NCBI GenBank assembly: GCA_029959365.1
Contig: JASCOA010000028.1
Location: 1 to 32,755 of the forward strand
Length of the DNA: 32,755 bases
Origin: Microbacteriaceae bacterium PS02343
GTDB taxonomy: Bacteria; Actinomycetota; Actinomycetes; Actinomycetales; Microbacteriaceae
Reading direction: 5' to 3'
Under the pieces are notes generated by a model that saw only the letters and a list, made by a program, of their open reading frames with translations, did no database searches and was not told the DNA's origin. Position 1 is the first letter of the stretch. Every line of letters starts with the position of its first letter. Shown here one piece after another: positions 17,039 through 24,368 of the stretch. The position numbers and the translations under genes were made by a program.

Positions 17039-17071
17039 CCGGGGATGAACCGGGGTGGTACCGGGGTGCCC
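17039..17071. repeat. Three 11-nt direct repeats beginning CCGGGG
   Basis: CCGGGGATGAA, CCGGGGTGGTA and CCGGGGTGCCC follow one another with an exact 11-nt period (starts 17039, 17050, 17061). Period and number recall PhoP-type direct-repeat operators, but the sequence matches the PHO consensus only partly, on the minus strand. Confidence 0.5.
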
Positions 17072-17170
17072 CTTCCGGGCACAGGACGCGCGGGGCCGCC
17101 GTCCGCATCCGGCCGCTCGCATGGACCGCCGTGCGCCCCGGTTCAGCATCGACGCACCGCGGCGGTCGTC

Positions 17171-17192
17171 GTTCACCCGCCGGTCACGCGAG
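17171..17192 (+). promoter_or_regulatory. PHO-box-like direct repeat (PhoP operator)
   Basis: Two adjacent 11-nt units, GTTCACCCGCC and GGTCACGCGAG, match the Streptomyces PhoP repeat consensus G(G/T)TCAYYYR(G/C)G at 10 and 9 of 11 positions. They lie 27 bp upstream of a -10 box and 105 bp before a phosphonate-uptake operon, where phosphate-starvation control is expected. Confidence 0.6.
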
Positions 17193-17219
17193 GGCCGCCC
17201 GGCCGCCACGGCGCATCCG

Positions 17220-17225
17220 TAGCTT
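17220..17225 (+). promoter_or_regulatory. -10 box of the phosphonate operon
   Basis: TAGCTT, 27 bp after the PHO-box-like repeat; it would give a leader of about 65 nt. The PHO box would stand in for a -35 box, though the gap is a little long for that. Confidence 0.4.
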
Positions 17226-17296
17226 CGCCCCGGCGTCGCGATCGGCGGTGCCGCACAGCACACACCCGAACCACCACTCGAAAGGTGCACGCTCCC

Positions 17297-18256
17297 ATGC
17301 GTTCCACGATCATCCGCGGCTCCGCCATCGCCGCAGGCCTGACCCTCGCCCTCGGACTCGCCGCCTGCTCCACGGGCGCCGACGCGGGCACCGACACCGG
17401 CAGCGAGTCCTCGACCGGTCAGTTCGCCAAGGACGAGAACACCCTCGTCATCGGCATGGTGCCCGACCAGGAGTCGGTGGAGAACAACTTCCAGCCGATG
17501 GTCGACTACATCGCCGAGGTCACCGGCAAGGAGGTCGAGCTCATCGAGTCGGCCGACTACGCCGCGCTCGTCGAGGCCGCGATCGCCGGCCGCATCGACA
17601 TCGGCACCTTCTCGGGCTTCACCTACGTCGCGGCCACCAACGGCGGCGCGGACCTCATCCCGATCGGCGTGCAGGTCACCGAGGAGGGTGCGGAGCCCGG
17701 CTACGAGTCCGTCGCGATCGCCAACGCGGACAGCGACGTCGAGAGCATCGAGGACTTCGCCGGCAAGAACGTCTGCTTCGTCGACCCGGGCTCGACCTCC
17801 GGCTACCTGTACCCGAGCGCCACGCTGCTCGACGCGGGCATCGATCCCGAGGCCGACATCACGCCGGTCTTCGCGGGCGGTCACGACGCCTCGGCGCAGA
17901 AGACGGCCCAGGGCGTCGAGTGCGAGGTCGGCTTCGCCGAGGACGCCGTCGTCGACACGACCGGCATCGAGCAGGGCCTCTTCGCCGAGGGCGACCTGAA
18001 GGTCATCGCTCGCACCACCGTGCCGGGCGCCCCGGTCGTCATGTCGGGCCTGCTGCCCCAGGACCTCCAGGACGAGCTGCTCGAGAAGCTGCAGGGCTTC
18101 ACCGTGCAGGACATCGAGGACGCCGGCATCACCGTGACCGACGCCTTCCGCGCCTACTTCTACGAGATGGTGCCGGTCGAGGACTCGTACTACGACACCG
18201 TGCGCCTCGTGTGCGAGGAGACCGGTGCGCCCCAGTGCGACCCGGCCGCCGCCTGA
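17297..18256 (+). CDS. phnD: Phosphonate/phosphite ABC substrate-binding lipoprotein (PhnD-like)
   Basis: A 319-aa extracytoplasmic lipoprotein that captures an organophosphonate or related oxyanion for import. The signal peptide ends in LGLAAC with lipidated Cys24, followed by a Gly/Ser/Asp-rich linker. LVIGMVPDQESVENNFQPMVDY and AGRIDIGTFSGFTYV are the family blocks that form the oxyanion pocket, and DPGSTSGYLYPSATL is the third. The start is ATG 17297 so that the signal peptide begins immediately. It is the first gene of an operon with PhnC, fused PhnE and two catabolic enzymes, and has a PHO-box-like site upstream. Phosphate and phosphite binders are in the same family, but the downstream enzymes favour an aminophosphonate. 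Confidence 0.9.
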   Translation: MRSTIIRGSAIAAGLTLALGLAACSTGADAGTDTGSESSTGQFAKDENTLVIGMVPDQESVENNFQPMVDYIAEVTGKEVELIESADYAALVEAAIAGRIDIGTFSGFTYVAATNGGADLIPIGVQVTEEGAEPGYESVAIANADSDVESIEDFAGKNVCFVDPGSTSGYLYPSATLLDAGIDPEADITPVFAGGHDASAQKTAQGVECEVGFAEDAVVDTTGIEQGLFAEGDLKVIARTTVPGAPVVMSGLLPQDLQDELLEKLQGFTVQDIEDAGITVTDAFRAYFYEMVPVEDSYYDTVRLVCEETGAPQCDPAAA

Positions 18257-18286
18257 GCCCGACCGATCGCTGAAGGAGACGGTGCG

Positions 18287-19123
18287 ATGAGCGCGAGCCC
18301 GGTCATCCGGTTGGACGACGTGAGCAAGCGCTTCGGCGCGACCCAGGCCCTGGAGGAGGTGTCGCTCGAGATCGAGGCGGGTTCGGTCGTGGTCCTGCTG
18401 GGCCTGTCCGGCTCCGGCAAATCGACGCTGCTGCGCCACCTCGACGGCCTCGAGGTGCCCACGAGCGGTTCGGTCGAGGTGCTCGGGCAGTCCGTCCCCG
18501 AGCTGCGGGGCCGCGCATTGCGCGCGCTCCGCGGCCGGGTCGGCTTCATCTTCCAGCAGTTCGAGCTCGTGGGCTCGATCACGGTGCTGGAGAACGTGCT
18601 CACGGGAGCCCTGGCCCGCCTCCGCGGCCCTCGGCTGGGGCTCCCCAGCTATCCGAAGGCGCTGCGCGAGCAGGCCTTCGCCCACCTCGAGGAGGTCGGG
18701 CTCGCCGCCCAGGCCTTCCAGCGGGCCGACACGCTCTCGGGCGGCCAGCAGCAGCGCGTGGCGATCGCCCGCGCGCTCATGCAGGACCCCGAGATCCTGC
18801 TCGCCGACGAGCCGGTCGCCTCGCTCGACCCCGAGTCGAGCGACCAGGTCATGAACCTCATCCGCGAGATCGGCCTGCGCCGCGGCCTCACCGTGGTGTG
18901 CAGCCTGCACCAGGTCGATCTCGCCCTCGCATGGGCCGACCGCATCGTCGGTCTGCGCCACGGCAGGGTCGTGCTCGACACCCCGGCCGAGGGGCTCAGC
19001 AAGGAGCAGGTCATGGAGATCTACGGGCGCGTCGCCACGTCGACCGCCGAGATCGCCGCCCTGCAGGACGAGCTGCTCGAGACGGTCGCGGCGATCGCCG
19101 CCGAAGAGAACGCCGCGCGATGA
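18287..19123 (+). CDS. phnC: Phosphonate ABC importer ATPase
   Basis: A 278-aa ATP-binding subunit of the PhnC type. Walker A GLSGSGKS at 39-46, Q-loop FIFQQFELVGSITVLENVL (88-106, the sequence most typical of PhnC), signature LSGGQQQR at 150-157, Walker B LLADEPVASLDP from 171 and the switch His in SLHQVDLA. AAGGAG lies 8 nt before the ATG at 18287. It follows phnD by 30 nt and overlaps the permease gene by ATGA. Confidence 0.95.
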   Translation: MSASPVIRLDDVSKRFGATQALEEVSLEIEAGSVVVLLGLSGSGKSTLLRHLDGLEVPTSGSVEVLGQSVPELRGRALRALRGRVGFIFQQFELVGSITVLENVLTGALARLRGPRLGLPSYPKALREQAFAHLEEVGLAAQAFQRADTLSGGQQQRVAIARALMQDPEILLADEPVASLDPESSDQVMNLIREIGLRRGLTVVCSLHQVDLALAWADRIVGLRHGRVVLDTPAEGLSKEQVMEIYGRVATSTAEIAALQDELLETVAAIAAEENAAR

Positions 19124-20814
19124 CGGCGATCGCGCCGCCCCGCGCATCCGCTCCGGCGACGCCGCCCGGCGCCCCGCGCCGCACGCTCGCCAGGCCCTCC
19201 GGCCGCGTGCTCACGGCCGCGGCACTGCTGCTCGGCCTCGGCGTGGCCGCCATCTGGTCGATCGTCGACCTCGAGGTCGGCCTCAACCAGCTCGAGCGCG
19301 GCCTCGCGAACGCCGGCCGCTTCCTGCAGCGCACGGTGCCCTTCGAGTGGCCGAGCCTCGGCGACGTGCTCTGGCTCAGCGCCATGACGCTCGCGATCGT
19401 CGTGCTCGGCACCCTCCTCGCGACCGTCATCTCGATCCCCGTCGCCTACCTCTCGGCCGCGAACACCTCGCCCGGCGGACTCGTCACGCGACTGCTCGGC
19501 CGCCTCATCGGCATCGTCTCGCGCGCCACCCCCGACGCCTTCCTGGCGCTGGCCTTCGCGATGATCATCGCCCAGGGCGCGCTGCCCGGCATCCTCGCGC
19601 TGGGCCTGCACTCGGTCGGCATGATCTCCAAGCTGACGGCGGATGCGATCGAGCAGATCGACGAGGGCCCTCGCCTGGCCCTCCGCGCGGCCGGCGCGAC
19701 GAAGGCGCAGGAGTTCTGGGGCGGCATCTGGCCGCAGATCCTGCCGTCGGTGATCGCCACGGTGCTGCACCGCGCCGACATCAACCTGCGCGCCACCGTG
19801 GTGCTCGGCTTCGTGGGCGTCGCGGGCCTCGGCCTCGAGCTCAGCCTGGGGCTCAAGTCGTTGAACTACCGCGAGGGCATCCCCTACGCGATCATCATGT
19901 TCGCGCTCTGCATCGTCTTCGAGATCATCGCCACGAGCGTGCGCTCGACGCTGCTCGGCGTGCGGCCGTCCGGCCGCAGCCTCGGCGGCCTGCTCGCCCG
20001 CCGCACGGTGCCCGCGGCGCCGGTCGCGGTCGACCCGCTCAAGCAGCCCTGGACCCCCGAGCGCCGCCGCCTCGCCGGCTTCTCGCGCAGTTCGATCGTC
20101 GTGATCATCGGCGCGCTGGCGGTCATCTCGACGTCGCTACCGAACTTCTCGCTCTTCTGGCAGAACATCGGCATCGCGCTCAACCGCATGCTGCCGCCGC
20201 AGATCGACGAGGCGAAGTGGGGCTCGGTCGCCGAGGACTTCCTCATCACCATCCAGGTCGGCCTCGCCGCCACGCTCGTGGGCGTCATCCTCTCCGCGGT
20301 GTTCGGCGTCTTCGCCGCCCGCAACGTGGCGCCCAACCCGACCGTGCGCGGTATCTTCCGGCTCCTGCTCGTGGTCAACCGCGGCATCCCCGAGCTGCTC
20401 CTGGCGTTCTTCCTCATCATCCTCACGGGCCTCGGCGCCACCGCCGGCGTGGTCGCGCTCGCCATCGGCGGCATCGGCCTGCTCGGCAAGCTCGTCGCCG
20501 ACAGCCTCGAGGAGGTCGACCCGGGCCCCGAGCGCGCGCTGCGCGCGACCGGCGCCACCCGCGCGCAGATCTTCTTCGCCGCGACGCTGCCGCAGGCGGC
20601 GCCGGCGATCGTGGGCCACGTGCTCTACCTGCTCGACACGAACGTGCGCGCCTCGAGCCTGCTCGGCGTGATCGGCGGCGCCGGCATCGGCTTCACGATC
20701 CTGCAGGCCAGCCGCATCAACCACCAGGAGATGCTCGCGCTGCTCATCATCATGGTCTTCGTGGTGCTGGCGATCGAGGCGCTGTCGTCGCTCATCCGCT
20801 CGCTGGTCAAGTGA
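19120..20814 (+). CDS. phnE: Tandem-fused phosphonate ABC permease (PhnE-PhnE)
   Basis: A 564-aa membrane protein made of two PhnE-like permease units (each about 265 aa) joined by a polar linker near residues 290-325. Each half has its own coupling (EAA) loop: DEGPRLALRAAGATKAQEFW in the first and DPGPERALRATGATRAQIFF in the second. About six helices per half. Usual PhnE proteins are 260-280 aa and dimerise, so this single chain would supply both membrane halves. The ATG at 19120 overlaps the phnC stop; the first 30 residues are Pro/Ala-rich and cytoplasmic. It ends in a GTGA overlap with the FAD enzyme gene, which ties import to catabolism. Confidence 0.93.
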   Translation: MTAIAPPRASAPATPPGAPRRTLARPSGRVLTAAALLLGLGVAAIWSIVDLEVGLNQLERGLANAGRFLQRTVPFEWPSLGDVLWLSAMTLAIVVLGTLLATVISIPVAYLSAANTSPGGLVTRLLGRLIGIVSRATPDAFLALAFAMIIAQGALPGILALGLHSVGMISKLTADAIEQIDEGPRLALRAAGATKAQEFWGGIWPQILPSVIATVLHRADINLRATVVLGFVGVAGLGLELSLGLKSLNYREGIPYAIIMFALCIVFEIIATSVRSTLLGVRPSGRSLGGLLARRTVPAAPVAVDPLKQPWTPERRRLAGFSRSSIVVIIGALAVISTSLPNFSLFWQNIGIALNRMLPPQIDEAKWGSVAEDFLITIQVGLAATLVGVILSAVFGVFAARNVAPNPTVRGIFRLLLVVNRGIPELLLAFFLIILTGLGATAGVVALAIGGIGLLGKLVADSLEEVDPGPERALRATGATRAQIFFAATLPQAAPAIVGHVLYLLDTNVRASSLLGVIGGAGIGFTILQASRINHQEMLALLIIMVFVVLAIEALSSLIRSLVK

Positions 20815-21920
20815 GCGAGGAGGCGTTCGACCTCGTCGTCGTCGGGGCCGGCATCGTCGGCCTCGGCGCCGCCTACGAGGGGCTGCGCCGCGGCCTGCGG
20901 GTGGCGGTGGTCGAGCGCTCCGCCGGCGTGAAGGGCGCGAGCGTGCGCAACTTCGGGCACGTGGGCGTCACCGGCCAGTCCGGCGAGGCGCTCGGCTACG
21001 CGCTCGAGGCACGCGAGCGCTGGCTGGAGCTCGCCGCCGAGGCCGGCTTCTGGACCTCGCAGCGCGGCGGCGCGATCGTCGCCCGGGGCGAGGAGGAGCA
21101 GGCGCTGCTCGAGCAGCTCGCGGCGGAGCGCGGTCACGCGCAGCTGCGTCTGCACGGAGCGGATGCGATCCGCGAGGCCACGGGAGCAGCGGATGCGCGC
21201 ATCACCGGCGGTGCGCTGCTGCCGCTCGACCTGCAGGTCGACCCCCGCGAGGCGGCCCCCGCCATCGCCCGGCTCCTCGAGGCCCGCGGCGTCGTCTTCC
21301 GCTGGGGCGCCGCAGCGCTCGGCATCGAGCCGGGCTCCGTGACCACCGCATCCGGAACCCTCCGTGCGGACGCGGTCGTCGTCGCGGTCAACGCCGACGT
21401 CGACCAGTTCTTCCCGCAGCTCGCCGCCGAGGCACGGCTGCGCCGCTGCGGGCTCGACATGCTGCTGCTCGACTGGCGGGGCGCGCCTGCGGTGCCGCAT
21501 CCGCTGCTCACCGGCTCGTCGATGCTGCGCTACTCGGCCTTCGCGGGGCTCGACGGCGCCGAGGCGCTGCGCGAGCGGATCGCCTACGAGCAGCCGGAGA
21601 TGATCGAGCGCGACGTCAACCAGATGGTGACGCAGCGGCCCGACGGCACGCTGATCGTGGGCGACACCCACTACCGCGGCCACGCGGTGGCGCCGTTCCA
21701 GGAGGAGCGCTCCTTCGACTACCTGCTCGAGCTCAACGAGCAGCTCTTCGCCCGCCGTGCCCCCGTGCTGCAGCGCTGGCAGGGCGTCTACGCGAGCGCG
21801 CCCCAGGAGTTCCTGCTCGCCGACCCCGCGCCCGGCGTGCGGGTCGCGAGCGTCACCACCGGCATCGGCATGACGACGGGGCTCGGCTTCGCCGCGCACG
21901 CCGTGGCCGGGCTGCTCTAA
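20811..21920 (+). CDS. FAD-dependent aminophosphonate oxidoreductase (TIGR03364 family)
   Basis: A 369-aa DAO/GlpO-fold flavoenzyme. The Rossmann motif VVVGAGIVGLG is at 9-19, with VVER closing the FAD fold. KGASVRNFGHVGVTGQSG and a C-terminal ASVTTGIGMTTGLGFAAHAV are characteristic of the TIGR03364 group, which is known to co-occur with PhnX-like hydrolases. Relatives studied in other bacteria oxidise N-methylated or free aminoethylphosphonates to an aldehyde; that activity is inferred here, not shown. The start is GTG 20811, overlapping the permease stop. It is followed by the HAD gene after 13 nt, so both enzymes and the transporter share one transcript. Confidence 0.88.
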   Translation: MSEEAFDLVVVGAGIVGLGAAYEGLRRGLRVAVVERSAGVKGASVRNFGHVGVTGQSGEALGYALEARERWLELAAEAGFWTSQRGGAIVARGEEEQALLEQLAAERGHAQLRLHGADAIREATGAADARITGGALLPLDLQVDPREAAPAIARLLEARGVVFRWGAAALGIEPGSVTTASGTLRADAVVVAVNADVDQFFPQLAAEARLRRCGLDMLLLDWRGAPAVPHPLLTGSSMLRYSAFAGLDGAEALRERIAYEQPEMIERDVNQMVTQRPDGTLIVGDTHYRGHAVAPFQEERSFDYLLELNEQLFARRAPVLQRWQGVYASAPQEFLLADPAPGVRVASVTTGIGMTTGLGFAAHAVAGLL

Positions 21921-21933
21921 CGAAGGACGGATC

Positions 21934-22626
21934 ATGACCGACATCTCCGCAGCGTCGATCTCCTTGGCGGTGCTCGACATGGCTGGCACGACGATCGCCG
22001 ACGACGGCCTCGTGGAGGAGGCCTTCGGGCTCGCCTACGACGCCGAGCCCGCGCTGGCCGGCTACGGCAGCCGCGAGGCGGTCAAGCAGTTCGCCCGTGC
22101 CACGATGGGCCAGTCGAAGATCGCGGTGTTCCGCGAGCTGACCGACGCCGACGACGCTGCCGAGCGCGCGAACCTGGCCTTCGAGCGCGGCTACGAGTCG
22201 CTCGTCGCGGGCGGCGGCGCGAGCGCGATCCCGGGCGCCGAGGAGGCGATCCGGGCGCTGCGCGACGAGGGCATCGCGGTCGTGCTCACCACCGGCTTCT
22301 CGCCGAGCACGCAGCGCGCCCTCATCGAGGCGCTCGGCTGGCACGACCTGGTCGACCTCGCGCTCGCGCCGGTCGACGCGGGCGGTCGCGGCCGGCCCTT
22401 CCCCGACCTCAACCTCACCGCGCTGATCCGCACCCGCACCGAGTCGGTGCAGCGGATGCTCGTGGCCGGCGACACCGTCAGCGACGTGCGCAGCGCGGTG
22501 CGCGCCGGCGCGGGCCGAGCGGTCGGCGTGCTCTCGGGCGCGCACGGCGAGGCGCAGCTGCGGGAGGCCGGAGCGACGGACGTGCTCGGCTCGGTCGCGG
22601 AGCTGCCGGCGCTGCTCGGGCTGTAG
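21934..22626 (+). CDS. PhnX-like phosphonatase (HAD family, TIGR03351 type)
   Basis: A 230-aa HAD-superfamily hydrolase closest to phosphonoacetaldehyde hydrolase. Motif I is DMAGT (Asp15 nucleophile, Ala17), the phosphonatase pattern where ordinary HAD enzymes have DxD. The cap holds MGQSKIAVFRELT, aligning with the PhnX Schiff-base lysine, here Lys62, so the bicovalent C-P cleavage mechanism looks intact. LTTGFS is motif II, and GDTVSDV is the acidic motif. It is shorter than PhnX (about 265 aa). AAGGACGG lies upstream of the ATG at 21934. Together with the FAD enzyme it probably cleaves the aldehyde made from an aminophosphonate. The exact substrate is unproven. Confidence 0.88.
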   Translation: MTDISAASISLAVLDMAGTTIADDGLVEEAFGLAYDAEPALAGYGSREAVKQFARATMGQSKIAVFRELTDADDAAERANLAFERGYESLVAGGGASAIPGAEEAIRALRDEGIAVVLTTGFSPSTQRALIEALGWHDLVDLALAPVDAGGRGRPFPDLNLTALIRTRTESVQRMLVAGDTVSDVRSAVRAGAGRAVGVLSGAHGEAQLREAGATDVLGSVAELPALLGL

Positions 22627-22645
22627 CGCCTCCCGCGCGCTCGTC

Positions 22646-23452
22646 TCAGGGGCAGAGCTCGAAGACGTAGCCCTCGTCGTCGGGGGTGAGCAGGTCGCGG
22701 TCGCGCAGCACCACCGAGGCCGGGGTCGCCGGATCGGCGCAGACCTCGGCGAAGGGCCGCGGCAGCGCGTCCGTGTACTCGATGTCGATCACCGCGTCGC
22801 CGTAGACGTCGGTGTAGGCGCCGCACTCGTCGTAGACGGCGCACTCCTCGACGACGGCGAAGTCGAAGCCGGCCTCCTCGTGCATCCGCTCGGTCAGCTC
22901 GGCGGCGTTCTTCTGGCCGGCGGCGAGGCCCGCGTCGTGGGCCACCGCGACGAGGGCGGCGGCGAGCGCCACGTTGTCGTCGACCGCGAGCGCTCCGTCG
23001 GAGCGGCTGAAGGTGTCGAGGTTGTCGAACTCCACGGCGTCGAAGCCGCGCTCGGCGCAGCCCTCGATCCACGGGCCGACGATGCCGGCGATCGCCTCGC
23101 GCGCTTCGGCGGAGCCCGTGTCGAGCAGCGCCTCGTCGGGCCACTCCGGGTCGAACACGGTCGCGCCGTCGCGCTGCAGCAGCAGCTCCTCGGGCCACAA
23201 GTCGAGCTCGCCCGGCTGGGTCTGGAAGCCGTTGACGTAGCAGACGGAGTACACGCCGTCGGCGGGCTCGGCCTCACGGTCGCGGCCGACGACGCCGACC
23301 GCGGCATCGGGCTCGTAGGCGCCGCCGAGCTGGTAGTCGGGGGACGCGCCGACGGGGAAGCCGGCGCCGCTCTCCGGCGCGGTCGCCGCGCATCCGCTCA
23401 GCAGCAGAGCAGCGATGGCAGCGGGAGCGAGGAACGAGCGGATGCGGGGCAC
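22646..23452 (-). CDS. GH114-like lipoprotein (endo-alpha-1,4-polygalactosaminidase family)
   Basis: A 268-aa secreted lipoprotein with lipobox LLSGC (Cys21), followed by a TIM-barrel domain of the GH114/TM1410 family. DYQLGGAYEP, SVCYVNGFQTQP, GFDAVEFDNLDTF (carrying the acidic residues expected in the active site), AAGQKNAAEL and FDFAVVEECAVYDEC are the recognisable blocks. Characterised relatives cut alpha-1,4-galactosamine-rich polymers; here the target could be a cell-wall or biofilm glycan, which is inference. The start is GTG 23452, placing the signal peptide at the N-terminus; a -10 box lies 7 nt upstream. Its stop is 19 nt from the convergent PhnX-like gene, with no clear terminator. 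Confidence 0.85.
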   Translation of the reverse strand: MPRIRSFLAPAAIAALLLSGCAATAPESGAGFPVGASPDYQLGGAYEPDAAVGVVGRDREAEPADGVYSVCYVNGFQTQPGELDLWPEELLLQRDGATVFDPEWPDEALLDTGSAEAREAIAGIVGPWIEGCAERGFDAVEFDNLDTFSRSDGALAVDDNVALAAALVAVAHDAGLAAGQKNAAELTERMHEEAGFDFAVVEECAVYDECGAYTDVYGDAVIDIEYTDALPRPFAEVCADPATPASVVLRDRDLLTPDDEGYVFELCP

Positions 23453-23459
23453 GGCAGCG

Positions 23460-23465
23460 ATCCTA
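23460..23465 (-). promoter_or_regulatory. -10 box of the GH114-like gene
   Basis: TAGGAT on the minus strand, 7 nt before GTG 23452: a leaderless or 1-nt leader message, separate from the gene upstream. Confidence 0.45.
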
Positions 23466-23484
23466 GACGCGCCGCCGGCCCGGC

Positions 23485-24000
23485 TCAGGCCCGCGCGAAC
23501 AGACCCGGGTAGTCGACGACGAGGCCCGCGCCGTCGACCTCGATCTCGCGCTCGAAGCCGCCGTCGAGCGCCTCGTAGCGGTAGCGGCGCTCGTCGAGGC
23601 GGGTGTAGCGCTGGCCGTCGGGCTGCACCGTCAGATCGAGCCCGACGTAGGCGGTCACGATCTCGGCGCTCGCGCCGACCGGCAGCCGCAGCCGACGGAT
23701 CGGCAGCGTGTTCGTGAACGGCGAGAGCGCCAGGTCGATGTCGACCGCGGCGGCCAGGTCGGCGCGGCGCTCGCCGTCGACCGTCCAGGCGCAGTGCGTG
23801 CGGGCGAGCCGCAGCTCGCGCTCGCCGCGGCGCAGCAGCAGCGAGCGGAAGGCCCAGAGCGGCGAGAGCTCGAGGGAGTAGCGGATGCGATCGCCGCCCA
23901 CCTCGACGGTCGAGTCGACGAGCACCCGATCGCGCTCCTCGCGCAGCGCGAGCCGCTCCATGCTCGAGGGCTCCGAGCCGCGCCACGCTACGCCGGTCAT
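23485..24000 (-). CDS. Putative glycolipid-binding domain protein (PF06475)
   Basis: A 171-aa cytoplasmic protein of the family formerly DUF1089. The hallmark is SPFTNTLPIRRLRLP near residues 94-108, followed by LDLTVQPDGQRYTRLDERRYRYE. The whole protein is a single beta-rich domain of the usual length (170-190 aa), with no signal peptide. Family function is unproven; the name comes from a structural suggestion of lipid or glycolipid binding. The start is ATG 24000, with a -10 box exactly 6 nt upstream and no ribosome-binding site. Confidence 0.85.
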   Translation of the reverse strand: MTGVAWRGSEPSSMERLALREERDRVLVDSTVEVGGDRIRYSLELSPLWAFRSLLLRRGERELRLARTHCAWTVDGERRADLAAAVDIDLALSPFTNTLPIRRLRLPVGASAEIVTAYVGLDLTVQPDGQRYTRLDERRYRYEALDGGFEREIEVDGAGLVVDYPGLFARA

Positions 24001-24006
24001 GGCAGG

Positions 24007-24012
24007 ACCGTA
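24007..24012 (-). promoter_or_regulatory. -10 box of the glycolipid-binding gene (leaderless)
   Basis: TACGGT, 6 nt (CCTGCC), then ATG 24000 on the minus strand. Confidence 0.55.
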
Positions 24013-24042
24013 CGCCCCGATGCTGACGGCCGGATGAGCGCG

Positions 24043-24171
24043 TCAGCGGGTGAGCGCGAGCACCACGAGCACGGCCGCGCCCACGGCGAGCACGACGGCG
24101 ACGACGACGAGCAGGCGGCTGACCCGGTCGGGCGACTTCGGGTCCTTGCGTCGGTTCCTGGAAGCGTGCAT
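24043..24171 (-). CDS. Small single-span membrane peptide, 42 aa
   Basis: A short minus-strand frame. A basic N-terminus (ASRNRRKDPKSPDR) leads to one long hydrophobic helix of Val, Leu and Ala (about residues 19-41) ending LTR-stop. GGAG lies 6 nt before the ATG at 24171, and codons are the GC-ending ones of real genes here, which supports expression. Topology would be N-terminus inside. No family recognised. It lies between the glycolipid-binding gene and the Tad operon, 30 nt upstream of the former's -10 box. Confidence 0.55.
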   Translation of the reverse strand: MHASRNRRKDPKSPDRVSRLLVVVAVVLAVGAAVLVVLALTR

Positions 24172-24368
24172 GGCGGGCTCCGTCCGAGAGGCGGGGGCCG
24201 GCGTCGGGGGGACGTGACACCGACCCCCGCTGGGGAGCGTACCGAGCGGCGCATGTGCATCGGCAGGGAGTGCGCGCCCCCGGTGCGGGCGCGCTCCTGC
24301 GTCCGGCCCGCGCCCCTGCCTGTGGAAAACCGCGCCGCGGGCGCTCGGGACGAAACGACCATGGCCGC
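24172..24368. other. Structured intergenic region upstream of the Tad operon
   Basis: Between the divergent 42-aa gene and tadA. It holds two hairpins: GCGGGGG/CCCCCGC with a further CGG/CCG pair (24191-24230), and a perfect 8-bp GCGCGCCC/GGGCGCGC (24272-24294) with GGA/TCC flanks. No good -10 box for tadA was found; the pocket CTGTGGAAAAC at 24320 is the only A-rich spot. Confidence 0.5.

Larger units (their letters stand above)
16994..17296. other. Intergenic region between tRNA-Leu and the phosphonate operon
   Basis: A 303-bp stretch without a gene. It holds the tRNA promoter at its left end, three 11-nt CCGGGG repeats (17039-17071), a hairpin GTGCCC/GGGCAC (17066-17082), a PHO-box-like repeat (17171-17192) and a -10 box (17220) with a leader of about 65 nt. 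The only purine-rich element near the phnD start is GAAAGG, 11 nt away, so ribosome binding looks weak. Confidence 0.7.

Noticed and set aside
16861-17040. tRNA-Leu as an integration site for a genomic island
   Set aside because: No integrase gene and no direct repeat of the tRNA 3' end was found in the window.
24043-24045. The 42-aa peptide and the glycolipid-binding gene as one operon
   Set aside because: The latter has its own -10 box 6 nt before its start, so it need not depend on the peptide gene's transcript.
24321-24329. TGTGGAAAA, one mismatch from a DnaA box
   Set aside because: A single copy, no cluster, no dnaA or dnaN nearby; not an origin.
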